This document shows, one piece after another, positions 19,225-27,776 of a stretch of DNA of 64,000 bases. The notes under the pieces were generated by a model. It was not told the DNA's origin and made no database searches. It saw nothing but the letters and a program-made list of their open reading frames with translations. The stretch is from Microbacterium sp. EST19A (GTDB lineage Bacteria; Actinomycetota; Actinomycetes; Actinomycetales; Microbacteriaceae): contig NZ_JAHXYZ010000003.1 of the NCBI RefSeq assembly GCF_019969685.1, positions 1-64,000 of the forward strand, written 5' to 3'. Made by a program: the position numbers and the translations under genes. Within the stretch, counting starts at the first letter, position 1. Each line of letters starts with the position of its first letter.

Positions 19225-19895
19225 CAGGAGGTCCTCTTCTCACGAAGGGCGATGAGTGCGCCGGCGACGAGCAGCCCCTGGCCGAGGGTGTAGGTCAGCA
19301 TGATCACGGGGTTGCTCCAGGAGGGAAGGCCGTCGGGTAGGAAGAGTCGGAAGGCCAGCACCGTGTCGCTCGCGAGGAAGAACACGCCGCCGACGGCGAT
19401 GATCGGGTGGCATCGTGAGGAGAATGCGGCCGTGCCGCCGAGCACCAGACCGTACGCGGCGACGGCGATCAGCAACCCGCCGGTGTGCGGGCCGAGGAAG
19501 ACGAGCATCGCGATCCACCACACGGCGTAGATCAGTGCCCACCACGGCATCCGTCGTCGGGAAAGATGGCGGACGAACAGGGCGATGTATGCCACATGCG
19601 CGATACCGAAGAACATCAGCATCAGTGGAAGCTCGGGCGCCATGGGGAAGAAGACGCTCGCCCCGTCTCCGAGCCATGAGAACAGCAGAGCGGCGAGCAG
19701 CGCGACCAGCGCGGAGGCCGGGAAACGGCGACGGATCGAGAACACCACCGGGACCGCCAGGAGCGGCATCAGCAGCAGCTTCGTCGTTCCGGCTGCCGGG
19801 CTCTCCACAGCAAGCAGCGCCACGTGCACGGCCGAGACCACGACGAAGGGAACGAAGGCCCACAGGATCGGCGTGGGAAGCGAGCGGCGCTGCAT
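19224..19895 (-). CDS. YhhN-family membrane protein (lysoplasmalogenase-like)
   Basis: The 223-residue protein has about eight hydrophobic segments and the YhhN/TMEM86 pattern, with FSWLGD near the second helix and FFLASDTVLAF near the sixth; the conserved Asp residues are the proposed catalytic pair. Family members hydrolyse the vinyl-ether bond of lysoplasmalogens, but the substrate in bacteria is not established. The ATG at 19895 was preferred to an upstream ATG at 19964 because of a -10 hexamer 6 bp before it. Confidence 0.75.
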   Translation of the reverse strand: MQRRSLPTPILWAFVPFVVVSAVHVALLAVESPAAGTTKLLLMPLLAVPVVFSIRRRFPASALVALLAALLFSWLGDGASVFFPMAPELPLMLMFFGIAHVAYIALFVRHLSRRRMPWWALIYAVWWIAMLVFLGPHTGGLLIAVAAYGLVLGGTAAFSSRCHPIIAVGGVFFLASDTVLAFRLFLPDGLPSWSNPVIMLTYTLGQGLLVAGALIALREKRTS

Positions 19896-19901
19896 CACCC
19901 C

Positions 19902-19907
19902 ATCGTA
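19902..19907 (-). promoter_or_regulatory. -10 element, leaderless type
   Basis: TACGAT on the minus strand is 6 bp from the ATG of the YhhN-family gene at 19895. Confidence 0.5.
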
Positions 19908-19935
19908 TTGTCGAGGGCCGGCGAACCCCGACCGA

Positions 19936-20391
19936 TCAGGATTCGACGGTGACCTGGTCGACATCGCCGTCCGGGCCGAGGTGCACGGCGGGCCAGTACC
20001 CCTCGGGGAAGTGTTCGCCGCAGTCGTCGGTCAGGTGCAGGACGATCGTTCCGTCGGATGCCGCTTCGACCGTCTCGAGGGTGAGATCGGATGCTGCGTC
20101 GTCGAGCTCGTGCGGTTCGGGTTCGCCGTTGCTGAAGTTCGTGACCACGGCATCCGATGCGATCCGCCGCAGCGAGGCGAGGTCGGCGATCGTCTCGCGC
20201 ACGCGGGGGAGGAGCGGCGTGATCTCGTCGGGACTCGTCCCTTCGAGCATGAGCTCGACGTCTGTCCCGTCGACCACGACAGTGCCGCCGTACCATTCAT
20301 GGGTGAGGACGCTGCCGTCGGTCAGCTCGGTGGTGGCGCGGGTGAGGGAGCCGAGGGTCGGATCGTCGATGGTCGGATGCTCGTCGCTCAT
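19936..20391 (-). CDS. Hypothetical acidic protein
   Basis: This 151-residue, strongly acidic soluble protein is not recognised. It has no signal peptide and no membrane segment. Alternating hydrophobic and polar residues (THEWYGGTVVVDGTDVELMLEG, split across two likely strands) suggest a beta-rich fold, and it ends in another beta-like stretch. Codon use matches its neighbours and a leaderless-type promoter precedes it, so it is very probably real. It lies 20 bp downstream of the HhH gene and may also be read from that operon. Confidence 0.6.
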   Translation of the reverse strand: MSDEHPTIDDPTLGSLTRATTELTDGSVLTHEWYGGTVVVDGTDVELMLEGTSPDEITPLLPRVRETIADLASLRRIASDAVVTNFSNGEPEPHELDDAASDLTLETVEAASDGTIVLHLTDDCGEHFPEGYWPAVHLGPDGDVDQVTVES

Positions 20392-20397
20392 GACTTC

Positions 20398-20403
20398 ACG
20401 CTA
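20398..20403 (-). promoter_or_regulatory. -10 element, leaderless type
   Basis: TAGCGT on the minus strand is 6 bp before the ATG at 20391. Confidence 0.45.
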
Positions 20404-20411
20404 GCGCTCGG

Positions 20412-20609
20412 TCATGGTGCAAGGCGCAACCCGATGGGCTCGAGGTGCTCGCGGAGGATGCTGATTGCCTTCGGTCCGACGCCGTGGATGGCGAGCAGCT
20501 CTTTCTCGGAGGCTCCGTCGAACTGGTCGAGGCGCGTCAGACCGTGGAGGGCGAGTTCGCGCCGCGATACCTTGCCCATCGCGGCAGGGAGTTCTGAGTT
20601 CTCGCTCAC
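20412..20609 (-). CDS. Small helix-hairpin-helix protein
   Basis: The 65-residue protein contains IHGVGPKAISILREHLE, a helix-hairpin-helix DNA-binding signature similar to that in the RNA polymerase alpha C-terminal domain and in small actinobacterial HhH proteins. The earlier part (SRRELALHGLTRLDQFD) is also helical. The GTG start overlaps the GNAT stop (GTGA). Function is unknown; non-specific DNA or RNA binding is likely. Confidence 0.65.
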   Translation of the reverse strand: MSENSELPAAMGKVSRRELALHGLTRLDQFDGASEKELLAIHGVGPKAISILREHLEPIGLRLAP

Positions 20610-21190
20610 GAGCGGAGTTCCAGCGTGACGAGAGTGCGACCCGGCTTGAGCTCGGTCGTCTCGGCGAATCCCGCTGCGAGGAACGTGCCGACCGTTCCGT
20701 GGAACAGGTCGTTAGTGCGCTGCTTTGCGCCGCCGGTGTCGACCGGGTACCCCTCGATGAGTCGGGCGCCGGATCCTCTGGCGAAGTCGACGGCAGCCCG
20801 CAGCAGTTCGAGGTTCAGCCCGGATCCGCGGTGCTCGCGTCGCACGACGAAGCACGTCACGGCCCACACCGAGTCGTCGTCGAACGGTTCGGTGGACGCG
20901 GCTGCGATGATGCGCGTGCGCGGGACACGCGCTTGCTTCGTGCGAGGACCGATTCGGATCCAGCCGGCGGCCTCGCCGTCGACGTAGACGATGATCCCTG
21001 GCGGCGGCCCGTCGTCGATCTCGGCGCGGAGCATCTCGGTGCGCTGCGGAGTGGTCGTCTCGTTCCAGTCCTTGTTGCTCAGGACCGGCCAGATGCACTG
21101 GCAGCTCGCGCCGTCACCGCCACCTGTGAGCGCGTGCTGAACATCGTCCCAGCGGGCGGTCGTCGCCACCTCGGTCGTGATCGTCGCCAT
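20606..21190 (-). CDS. GNAT-family N-acetyltransferase
   Basis: The 194-residue protein has the GNAT acetyl-CoA binding pattern VTCFVVRREHRGSGLNLELL (RxxGxG-like R-EHRGSG). The N-terminal segment CQCIWPVLSNKDW resembles a group of actinobacterial GNATs. The substrate is unknown. The ATG at 21190 (MATITTEV) was chosen over one at 21226 because TAGCGT lies 7 bp upstream. It is coupled to the HhH gene downstream. Confidence 0.8.
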   Translation of the reverse strand: MATITTEVATTARWDDVQHALTGGGDGASCQCIWPVLSNKDWNETTTPQRTEMLRAEIDDGPPPGIIVYVDGEAAGWIRIGPRTKQARVPRTRIIAAASTEPFDDDSVWAVTCFVVRREHRGSGLNLELLRAAVDFARGSGARLIEGYPVDTGGAKQRTNDLFHGTVGTFLAAGFAETTELKPGRTLVTLELRS

Positions 21191-21197
21191 GCACGGC

Positions 21198-21203
21198 ACG
21201 CTA
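21198..21203 (-). promoter_or_regulatory. -10 element, leaderless type
   Basis: TAGCGT on the minus strand is 7 bp before the GNAT gene ATG at 21190. Confidence 0.45.
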
Positions 21204-21259
21204 CGCCGAGCGTCCGACACCCGCAACGGACCGGTTCGCGGAGCGCCGCCGGGTCAGGC

Positions 21260-21265
21260 TAAGAT
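21260..21265 (+). promoter_or_regulatory. -10 element of tRNA-Pro
   Basis: TAAGAT ends 32 bp before the mature 5' end of the tRNA, which leaves a normal length of 5' leader for RNase P. The region just upstream has no clear -35. Confidence 0.5.
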
Positions 21266-21297
21266 AGGGGAGTTGCCCGCGCGGAAGTGCGGAACAA

Positions 21298-21371
<74 letters not shown>

Positions 21372-21374
21372 CCG

Positions 21375-21421
21375 AAAAGCCCCGGAGAACCGCAGAGTCA
21401 CGCGGATCTCCGGGGCTTTTT
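21375..21421 (+). terminator. Terminator after tRNA-Pro
   Basis: AAAAGCCCCGGAGA pairs with TCTCCGGGGCTTTT around an 18-base loop and is followed by T. The stem is 14 bp with a T-rich 3' arm, 4 bp after the tRNA. Confidence 0.85.
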
Positions 21422-21500
21422 CCCTGCCCCTCGGCGGCCGAGACGACCATCGTCGCCCCTCACGGCGCCGCGAGCTGCGCTCTCAACCGGCAGAGCCCGC

Positions 21501-22463
21501 TCAGGGCACGAGCACGATGCGCCCGAACACCTCACCCGCATCCATGAGTCGGTGCGCCTCGGCGGCGGCGCTCAGGGGGAGGGTGTCGTGAACCACAGGG
21601 GAGAGGATGCCGCGAACAGCGTCGTCGAACATCTCGCCTCGTACCCGGGCGAGCTCGTCACGGGGCACGGTATCGAGGCTGAGCGTTCCGAAAGTGATCG
21701 ATCGGCGGAAGCCGGCCAGAAGCGCCGTGCCGAAGTCAGCGGGCGGGAAGCCGCCGACCACGCCCACGGCGATCAGGCGGCCGTTGGGTGCGAGGCGCTC
21801 GATGAATCGGGGAAGATCGGCGCCGCCGACGATGTCGAGGATGACGTCGAACTCGGCCGGAGCCTTCGTGTCGCCCGCGCCGGCGCGGTCGAGTATATGA
21901 GTGGCGCCGAACGTGCGCAGTCGCTCGCCTCGTTCGGGAGACGACGTGGTGACGGAGATGGTCGCGGCGCCGGCCCGAGCAGCCAACTCGACACCGGCCA
22001 GGCCGATGCTCCCGGCGGCGCCCCGCACGAGCACGGATTCGCCCTCGACAAGGCGGGCGCGTTCGAGCGCGAAATGCGCGACCGGCGCAGCACTGCCGAG
22101 GGTCACGGCCTGGACGGACGTGAGCTCGGATGGCAGCGCGACGATCTCGTCGGCGCGAGCGGTCACGTACTCGGCGTACCCACCCGAGATCCCGGTGAAC
22201 GCCCAGACGCGTCGACCGAGCCATACCGGGTCTACATCGGACCCCGTCGCTGTCACGACCCCGGCCGCTTCGCTTCCGGGGATCATCCCCGAGTCGCGAG
22301 TCGCTTCGGCGATCCCGCCCCGGCGGATCACGACGTCGACCCCGCCGACGCCGATCGCATCCGTTCGAATGAGGACCTCGCCGACTCCGGGCGTCGGTAC
22401 GGGAAGGTCGGTCACCTCCATCCCACTCGGGTCGCCGAAGGTCCGGATGATCACTGCGCGCAT
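21501..22463 (-). CDS. Zinc-independent quinone oxidoreductase / MDR-type dehydrogenase
   Basis: The 320-residue protein belongs to the medium-chain dehydrogenase family, with VPTPGVGEVLIRTDAIGVGGVD at the N-terminus and the cofactor motif GAAGSIG in a Rossmann fold. It lacks the Cys/His set for structural zinc, as in NADPH:quinone reductases. It is divergent from a TetR gene whose operator-like dyads lie between them, so this TetR protein probably controls it. The true substrate (quinone or reactive aldehyde/enone) is not visible. Confidence 0.82.
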   Translation of the reverse strand: MRAVIIRTFGDPSGMEVTDLPVPTPGVGEVLIRTDAIGVGGVDVVIRRGGIAEATRDSGMIPGSEAAGVVTATGSDVDPVWLGRRVWAFTGISGGYAEYVTARADEIVALPSELTSVQAVTLGSAAPVAHFALERARLVEGESVLVRGAAGSIGLAGVELAARAGAATISVTTSSPERGERLRTFGATHILDRAGAGDTKAPAEFDVILDIVGGADLPRFIERLAPNGRLIAVGVVGGFPPADFGTALLAGFRRSITFGTLSLDTVPRDELARVRGEMFDDAVRGILSPVVHDTLPLSAAAEAHRLMDAGEVFGRIVLVP

Positions 22464-22515
22464 GGGTGCACTCCGTTTCGCGGCGGGATGTCGGACCCGC
22501 CTTCCGAAACGTAAC

Positions 22516-22543
22516 GGACGCCAGCGTCCACTTGAGTAAAGTG
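22516..22543. promoter_or_regulatory. Two operator dyads between divergent quinone reductase and TetR genes
   Basis: GGACGC-CA-GCGTCC (22516-22529) is a perfect inverted repeat. It abuts CACTT-GAGTA-AAGTG (22529-22543), a second perfect dyad that overlaps the TAAAGT -10 hexamer (22537-22542) of the TetR gene. The second dyad is well placed for autorepression. Confidence 0.55.
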
Positions 22544-22549
22544 AGACAC

Positions 22550-23179
22550 ATGTCCGTCACACTGCCTCAGGATCTGCGCTCCGACGCGATGGAGAACCGT
22601 GATCGGGTCCTCGCCGCAGCTCGCGAACTGTTCGCGACCGACGGCCTCGCCGTGACGATGCGGGAGATCGCTCGTCATGCGGGTGTCGGGCCGGCGACTC
22701 TCTACCGTCGGTTCCCCACGAAAGCCGATCTCGTCCGCGCCGCTTTCGTCGACGAGCTCGACGCCTGCAAGTCGATCGTGGTCGATGCCCTCGCCGACAC
22801 CGACCCATGGCGCGGTTTTCGAGGCATCATCGAGCGTGTCCTCGAGCTCAACGCCCGGAACCAAGGCTTCACGGACGCATTCGTCTCCGCCTACCCCGGG
22901 GACGTGGACTTCAGAGCGCATCGCGAGGCGGCGGTGCGGGGGATCGTCACGGTCGCTCGTCGTGCCATCGAGGCCGGCGCTCTGCGCGCCGACTTCGTCC
23001 TGGACGACTTCCTGATCGTCTTGCTCGCGGCGCGCGGACTGTCGAGTACGACGGAGGCGGAACGCGCCGGTACCGCTCGTCGCTATGCGGCGCTGGTCAT
23101 CGACGGGCTGCGCGCGTCCGACCGGCACGGGTCGCTACCGGCCCCGCCGCGACTCATCCCGAGCGTCATCCCGGGGTAG
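22550..23179 (+). CDS. TetR-family transcriptional regulator
   Basis: The 209-residue protein has an N-terminal TetR helix-turn-helix (LFATDGLAVTMREIARHAGVGPATLYRRFPTKADL, here spanning about 22-56) and a variable C-terminal ligand domain. It is divergent from the quinone oxidoreductase, the usual arrangement for a self-regulated detoxification switch. The ATG at 22550 lies 7 bp after TAAAGT, so the mRNA may be leaderless. The inducer is unknown. Confidence 0.85.
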   Translation: MSVTLPQDLRSDAMENRDRVLAAARELFATDGLAVTMREIARHAGVGPATLYRRFPTKADLVRAAFVDELDACKSIVVDALADTDPWRGFRGIIERVLELNARNQGFTDAFVSAYPGDVDFRAHREAAVRGIVTVARRAIEAGALRADFVLDDFLIVLLAARGLSSTTEAERAGTARRYAALVIDGLRASDRHGSLPAPPRLIPSVIPG

Positions 23180-23191
23180 GCCGAGCCTCAC

Positions 23192-23953
23192 TCACCTCGT
23201 CGCCCGACGGGCTTCGATGAGATGGCGAGTCGAATGGGCGATGAACGGGCCATCCTGCTGGATGAGCCGGTGGAGCTCACGGAGCTTGTCGCGGTACTGA
23301 TCGACCGAGAATCCGGGCACCCACCAGATCACCTTTCGAAGCAGGTAGACCACCGCGGCGACATCATGGATCTCGATCCGCAGTCGCGCCGTCTGCAGAT
23401 CCACGATCTCGAGGCCTGCGGCTTCGGCGGCGGCCGATTCATCGTCGGGATGCCGGCCTCGGCGGGCTTCCGGCTGCGGTCCGAGGAAGAACTCGATCAG
23501 CTCGAACACGCTCGCCGGCCCGACGTGCTGCGCGAAATACGTTCCACCGGGCTGCAGCACTCGTGCGATCTCGTCCCACCAGATCGTCGCCGGATGCCGG
23601 CTCGTCACTAGATCGAAGGCCTCATCGCCGAAGGGCAGCGGCGGCTCGTCGGGATCGGCGACGACGACCACCCCTCGTGGATGCAACAGACGGGTGGCCT
23701 TGGCGACATTCGGTGGCCAAGATTCCGTGGCGACAGCGACCGGAGGGAACGTCTCTGCCTGTGCGAGCACCTCCCCGCCACCGGTCTGCACGTCCAGGGA
23801 CGCCGACGCTCGACCCAGGCGTTCAGCGAGCTGGTAGCCGTATCGCCACGCGGGTCGCTCTTCGGTGGCGCGCCCATCCAGCCAGGAGAAGTCCCAGCCG
23901 GACACGTCGGCGGATTCCCCGGCTTCCAGCAGGGCATCGAATTCGTTTTTCAC
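23192..23953 (-). CDS. Class I SAM-dependent methyltransferase
   Basis: This 253-residue protein resembles the Methyltransf_11 group. The glycine motif is degraded (DVQTGGGEVLAQ), but LPFGDEAFDLVTSRHPATIWWDEIARVL and LQPGGTYFAQHVG are typical of post-motifs II and III. The substrate is unknown. It begins with a GTG overlapping the TetR stop (GTGA), so it is co-translated with the regulator. It converges on the other TetR gene with a 12-bp gap. Confidence 0.75.
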   Translation of the reverse strand: MKNEFDALLEAGESADVSGWDFSWLDGRATEERPAWRYGYQLAERLGRASASLDVQTGGGEVLAQAETFPPVAVATESWPPNVAKATRLLHPRGVVVVADPDEPPLPFGDEAFDLVTSRHPATIWWDEIARVLQPGGTYFAQHVGPASVFELIEFFLGPQPEARRGRHPDDESAAAEAAGLEIVDLQTARLRIEIHDVAAVVYLLRKVIWWVPGFSVDQYRDKLRELHRLIQQDGPFIAHSTRHLIEARRATR

Positions 23954-24627
23954 CTTTCCGTCCTTCCCGTCAGGGCGGTCTCGTCGATCGCCTCCCGCAA
24001 CCTCCCCGCCTCCAACCCCAGCGCCCACTCCGCGACATCCGCGACCACGCGCGTGTGTGCCGGGTGCTCGATCGGCGCGGAGGAGTTGACGTACGATCCA
24101 CCTCCGTCGAGTGCGATGAGGATGCGGATGCAGGCGGCCTCGGCGTCCGCTCCGGGGAAGTCACCCGAGGCGATGCCGTCCTCGATGATCGCGGTGAGGC
24201 GTTCGCGGTCGAGCCCGTCCTGGATCTGCAACTCGGTGTCGAGCGCCGGGCTGAACCGCGAGAGGTGCCGCGCGTTCAGCCAGAGCCGGGCCAGCGGCAG
24301 CGAGCGGCCGCGCTCGACGTGATCGACGAAGCGCGCCAGGCGGTGCAACGGCGTGCCGCCGGTCGTGAAGAACTGCTCGCGTTCGATCACCGCGGCCCGT
24401 GCGAACGCGGCGACGACCAGATCCTCCGCGACGGGGAAATAGTGCGTGATCAGGCCGGGCCGCACACCGAGCCGGGCGGCGACGGCGCGGAGCGTGATGC
24501 GCTCGAGGCCTTCCTCGATCGCGATGGCCGCGGCGCAGGCGAGGATGTCCTCCCGCCTCTCTTCCGGAGGTTTGCGGGTGCGCGGCGATGCGGCCGGAGA
24601 AGAAGTGCTTGACGTCACCCCGCCCAT
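23950..24627 (-). CDS. TetR-family regulator divergent from an NCS1 permease
   Basis: The 225-residue protein has a TetR helix-turn-helix (ITLRAVAARLGVRPGLITHYFP, about 42-63) after a basic, proline-rich 25-residue N-terminus. The C-terminal domain is of the type often seen beside permease and hydrolase genes. It is divergent from the NCS1 permease, with repeated TGACCAATAG half-sites between them, and it is co-translated with a methyltransferase gene. It probably represses both directions. The inducer is plausibly the transported compound. Confidence 0.85.
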   Translation of the reverse strand: MGGVTSSTSSPAASPRTRKPPEERREDILACAAAIAIEEGLERITLRAVAARLGVRPGLITHYFPVAEDLVVAAFARAAVIEREQFFTTGGTPLHRLARFVDHVERGRSLPLARLWLNARHLSRFSPALDTELQIQDGLDRERLTAIIEDGIASGDFPGADAEAACIRILIALDGGGSYVNSSAPIEHPAHTRVVADVAEWALGLEAGRLREAIDETALTGRTER

Positions 24628-24628
24628 G

Positions 24629-24688
24629 CTATTGAATGAGTGACCAATAGTCCATTGGGCATGTGACCAATAGCACGGTGACCGATAG
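24629..24688. promoter_or_regulatory. Cluster of TGACC(A/G)ATAG operator half-sites
   Basis: TGACCAATAG occurs at 24641-24650 and 24664-24673, and TGACCGATAG at 24679-24688. CTATTG at 24629-24634 is an inverted partial copy. CCAAT-AGTCC-ATTGG (24644-24658) forms a perfect dyad within the first site. The whole 75-bp gap before the permease ATG is thus filled with likely TetR sites. Confidence 0.65.
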
Positions 24689-24716
24689 CGATGACGCTCC
24701 TCCCGAAAGGAACTCC

Positions 24717-26156
24717 ATGACCCAGAACCCTCCCGTCGACCACCTGGCGGTCGATCACGTCGACGCGGCCTCCCGCCCCGAGACGCGAGGCATCGAGCTG
24801 ATCGACGACGCCGAGCGGCACGGCCGAGCGCGCGACCTGTTCCTCATCTGGGCGGCCCCGAGCGTCAGCATCCTGAATCTCACGATCGGAGCATCGCTGA
24901 TCCTGCTCGGTCTCGAGATCTGGCAGGCGATCGCCGTCATCGTCGCCGCCTCCCTCCTGTGGATCCTGCCCGGCATCATCGCCGGCAGCGGACCGGCATC
25001 CGGCACCTCCGGGTCGGTCGTGACGCGGGCGATGTACGGCATCCTCGGCAACCGGCTCTTCGTCGCCGTCGTCGGCTGGTTCATCGGCGCGGTGTTCCTC
25101 TCACTGACCTGGCTCGCGTCGTCGTTCCTGGGCGCCGACCTGCTGCGGCGCATCGGCATCGACGACCCGATCTGGGTCCCGATCGGCGTCACGCTGGTCG
25201 TCTCGGCGGTCACGATCCTCGTCGCCATCTTCGGTCACGGCCTCATCCTGCGCGCCTATCCGTACATGGCCGGAGCGCTCTTCGTGATCTTCCTCGCTGT
25301 GGCGGGGTTCATCCTGCCGACCGTCGACTGGCAGTACACGGCTGCCGAGCCGCTGAGCGGCGCCGCGCTGTGGTCGGCGATCTCGATCGGCTTCACGATC
25401 CTCGCCTCGACGCCGCTGTCTTTCATGAACAGCCCCGACATCGCCCGCTACCTGCCGCGCGACACCAAGCCCTCGCACATCACCGCCGCGACGGCGCTCG
25501 GCGGCGCCATCCCGTTCATCGTCTTCACGATCGTGGGAGTGCTGCTGGCGACCGGAGTGAGCGATGCGGCCTTCGCCGTCGGCATCGACGTCGCGCTGGT
25601 CGATCTTCTCCCGTCGTGGCTCGGACCGATCCTCGTGCTCGGCGTCGTGATCAACACGATCGCCCTGAACGCCATGACGGCGTACACCTCGAGCATGGCT
25701 CTGCAGGCGATCGGCTTCCGCCTTCGCCGCATCCCCGCGGCGATCATCGTCGGCGTCGTCGGCACCGCACTGACCATCTACCTCGTGCTGTCGTCGAGCC
25801 TCCTGGAGGCCGCCAACCTGATGCTGCAGTTCCTGGTCGTGGTCTCGGGGCCGGCGATGGCGATCTTCGTCGTCGACGTCATCCTGCGCCGCTACGACTA
25901 CGACGGCGTCGACCTCTTCCACGACCGGCCGGGAGGCCGGTTCTGGTACTCGGCCGGGTGGAGCATCCCCGGCATCGCCGCGCTCTTCGCCGGCGGAATC
26001 GTCACGGCACTGTGCCTCTCGACGAGCGTCTGGAGCGGTCCCGTCGCCCAGCTCACCGGCTACATCGACCTGTCGGTGCCGGTCGGTATGCTCGTGGCCG
26101 CGGTGCTCTATGCCGGCCTGTTGCGCACGCCCCTCGGAAAGGACGGTCGACCATGA
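24717..26156 (+). CDS. NCS1-family permease (CodB/allantoin/hydantoin type)
   Basis: The 479-residue membrane protein has about twelve hydrophobic segments and NCS1 hallmarks: a soluble N-terminus ending DLFLIWAAPSVSILNLTIGA, then GSVVTRAMYGILGNR, and NSPDIARYLPRDTK after helix 6. NCS1 carriers take up nucleobases, allantoin or hydantoins with H+ or Na+. The ATG at 24717 follows AAAGGAA and was chosen over 24663, which would lie inside the operator cluster. The stop overlaps the amidohydrolase start (ATGA), so the two act together. Confidence 0.88.
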   Translation: MTQNPPVDHLAVDHVDAASRPETRGIELIDDAERHGRARDLFLIWAAPSVSILNLTIGASLILLGLEIWQAIAVIVAASLLWILPGIIAGSGPASGTSGSVVTRAMYGILGNRLFVAVVGWFIGAVFLSLTWLASSFLGADLLRRIGIDDPIWVPIGVTLVVSAVTILVAIFGHGLILRAYPYMAGALFVIFLAVAGFILPTVDWQYTAAEPLSGAALWSAISIGFTILASTPLSFMNSPDIARYLPRDTKPSHITAATALGGAIPFIVFTIVGVLLATGVSDAAFAVGIDVALVDLLPSWLGPILVLGVVINTIALNAMTAYTSSMALQAIGFRLRRIPAAIIVGVVGTALTIYLVLSSSLLEAANLMLQFLVVVSGPAMAIFVVDVILRRYDYDGVDLFHDRPGGRFWYSAGWSIPGIAALFAGGIVTALCLSTSVWSGPVAQLTGYIDLSVPVGMLVAAVLYAGLLRTPLGKDGRP

Positions 26157-27769
26157 CCACCCGCTACATCAACGGACGCATCTTCACCGCCGACACCGAC
26201 CCGGCCAGCGCCTGGGCCGAGACCGTCGTGATCGACGACGCCACGATCGTCTACGTCGGCTCGACCGACGACGCCCCCGAGGCCGACGACACCGTCGACC
26301 TGCAGGGCCGACTCGTGCTGCCCGGCTTCACCGACGCCCACACGCATCTGCTCATGGCGGGTGCGGCCCTCGGGCAGGTGCCGCTCACCGCCGCGCGCTC
26401 GCTCGAAGAGATCCAGACGCTGCTGCGCGATGCCCGCGCGGCTGATCCGGACGCGACCGTGATCCGCGGACGCGGCTGGCTCTTCGACTCGGTGCCCGAC
26501 GGCGCGCCGACCGCGGCGATGATCGACGCGGTCGTCAGCGACATCCCCGTCTATCTCGACGCGAACGACTACCACTCGTGCTGGGTGAACAGTGCCGCCC
26601 TCGCGGAGCTCGGCATCACGCGCGACACCCCCGATCCGATCGGCGGCCACTTCGCCCGGGATGCCGCGGGGGAGCCGACCGGCCTGCTCTACGAGACCGC
26701 GGCGACGCAGTACGCCTGGGCGCACCGTGACGAGACGACCACCGATGCGGACCGCGACGCCGACGTCGAGCGCGTCATCGACGCCTACCTCGCCGCCGGT
26801 GTCACCGGAACGATCGACATGGCCTTCGACGAGTTCGGACTCGCGGCGCTCCAGCGCGCCCAGGCGCGACACGGGGGAGAGCTGCCGATCCGCGTCGCTG
26901 CGCACTGGATCATCAACAACACCGGCGACGACGACGCGAACCTCGCTCAGGTCGCGCGCGCGGCCGAGCTCGCCGACCACGATGCTTCGTCGTGGTTCCG
27001 GATCGTCGGAATCAAGCTGATCCTCGACGGCGTGATCGACGCGTGCACCGCCGCGATGCGGCATCCGTACGCCGACGGAACGAACGCCGCACCCATCTGG
27101 CCCGTCGCGCAACTCAACCCCGTCGTCGCCGCCGCGGATGCCGCCGGCCTCCAGGTCGCGCAGCATGCGATCGGCGACTATGCGAGCGAGATCGCCCTCG
27201 ACGCGATCGAGCACGCCGTCGCCGTCAACGGCGAGAGGCCGCGCCGGCACCGGATCGAGCACCTCGAGTACGCGGCCCCGGGAACCGCCGAGCGGATGGC
27301 GCGGCTCGGCGTGACCGCCTCGATGCAGCCCGTGCACAGCGACCCGGCGATCTTCGCCAACTGGGCCGAGATGCTGGGCGACGACCGGGTGGACCGGGCC
27401 TTCCCGTGGCCGGAGTATGAGGATGCCGGAGCGCTCCTCGCCTTCTCGACCGATGCGCCGACCGCCCCGCACGAGGCGCTCGCGAACATGTACGTCGCGT
27501 CGACCCGCGCCTCGGCGCTCGACCGGAGCGTGCCCGCGATCCACCCGCAGTTCGCGCTCCCTCTGGCCGCGGCGATCGGTCATGCGACCCGCGACGCGGC
27601 GGCATCCGTCGGCGACGGCGACTGGCGCGGACGAATCGCCCCGGGCTTCGCGGCCGACCTGACCGTGCTCGACACCGATCCGTTCGCCGAAGGGCCGGAG
27701 TCCCTGCTCTCCGCGCACGTCGTCGAGACGATCGTCGCCGGGCGGACCCGCTACCGCGCGGAGGGATGA
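26153..27769 (+). CDS. Amidohydrolase, family 3 (YtcJ-like)
   Basis: The 538-residue metal-dependent hydrolase has the N-terminal and C-terminal beta-sandwich of the amidohydrolase superfamily and the metal site [11 protein letters not shown] (HxH near residue 63). It also has HRIEHLEYA with a further His and [12 protein letters not shown] with the catalytic Asp. Members include N-substituted formamide deformylases. Co-translation with an NCS1 permease suggests it hydrolyses the imported nitrogen compound, an inference from context. It converges on the patatin-like gene. Confidence 0.85.
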   Translation: MTTRYINGRIFTADTDPASAWAETVVIDDATIVYVGSTDDAPEADDTVDLQGRLVLPGFTDAHTHLLMAGAALGQVPLTAARSLEEIQTLLRDARAADPDATVIRGRGWLFDSVPDGAPTAAMIDAVVSDIPVYLDANDYHSCWVNSAALAELGITRDTPDPIGGHFARDAAGEPTGLLYETAATQYAWAHRDETTTDADRDADVERVIDAYLAAGVTGTIDMAFDEFGLAALQRAQARHGGELPIRVAAHWIINNTGDDDANLAQVARAAELADHDASSWFRIVGIKLILDGVIDACTAAMRHPYADGTNAAPIWPVAQLNPVVAAADAAGLQVAQHAIGDYASEIALDAIEHAVAVNGERPRRHRIEHLEYAAPGTAERMARLGVTASMQPVHSDPAIFANWAEMLGDDRVDRAFPWPEYEDAGALLAFSTDAPTAPHEALANMYVASTRASALDRSVPAIHPQFALPLAAAIGHATRDAAASVGDGDWRGRIAPGFAADLTVLDTDPFAEGPESLLSAHVVETIVAGRTRYRAEG

Positions 27770-27776
27770 CCGCCCG

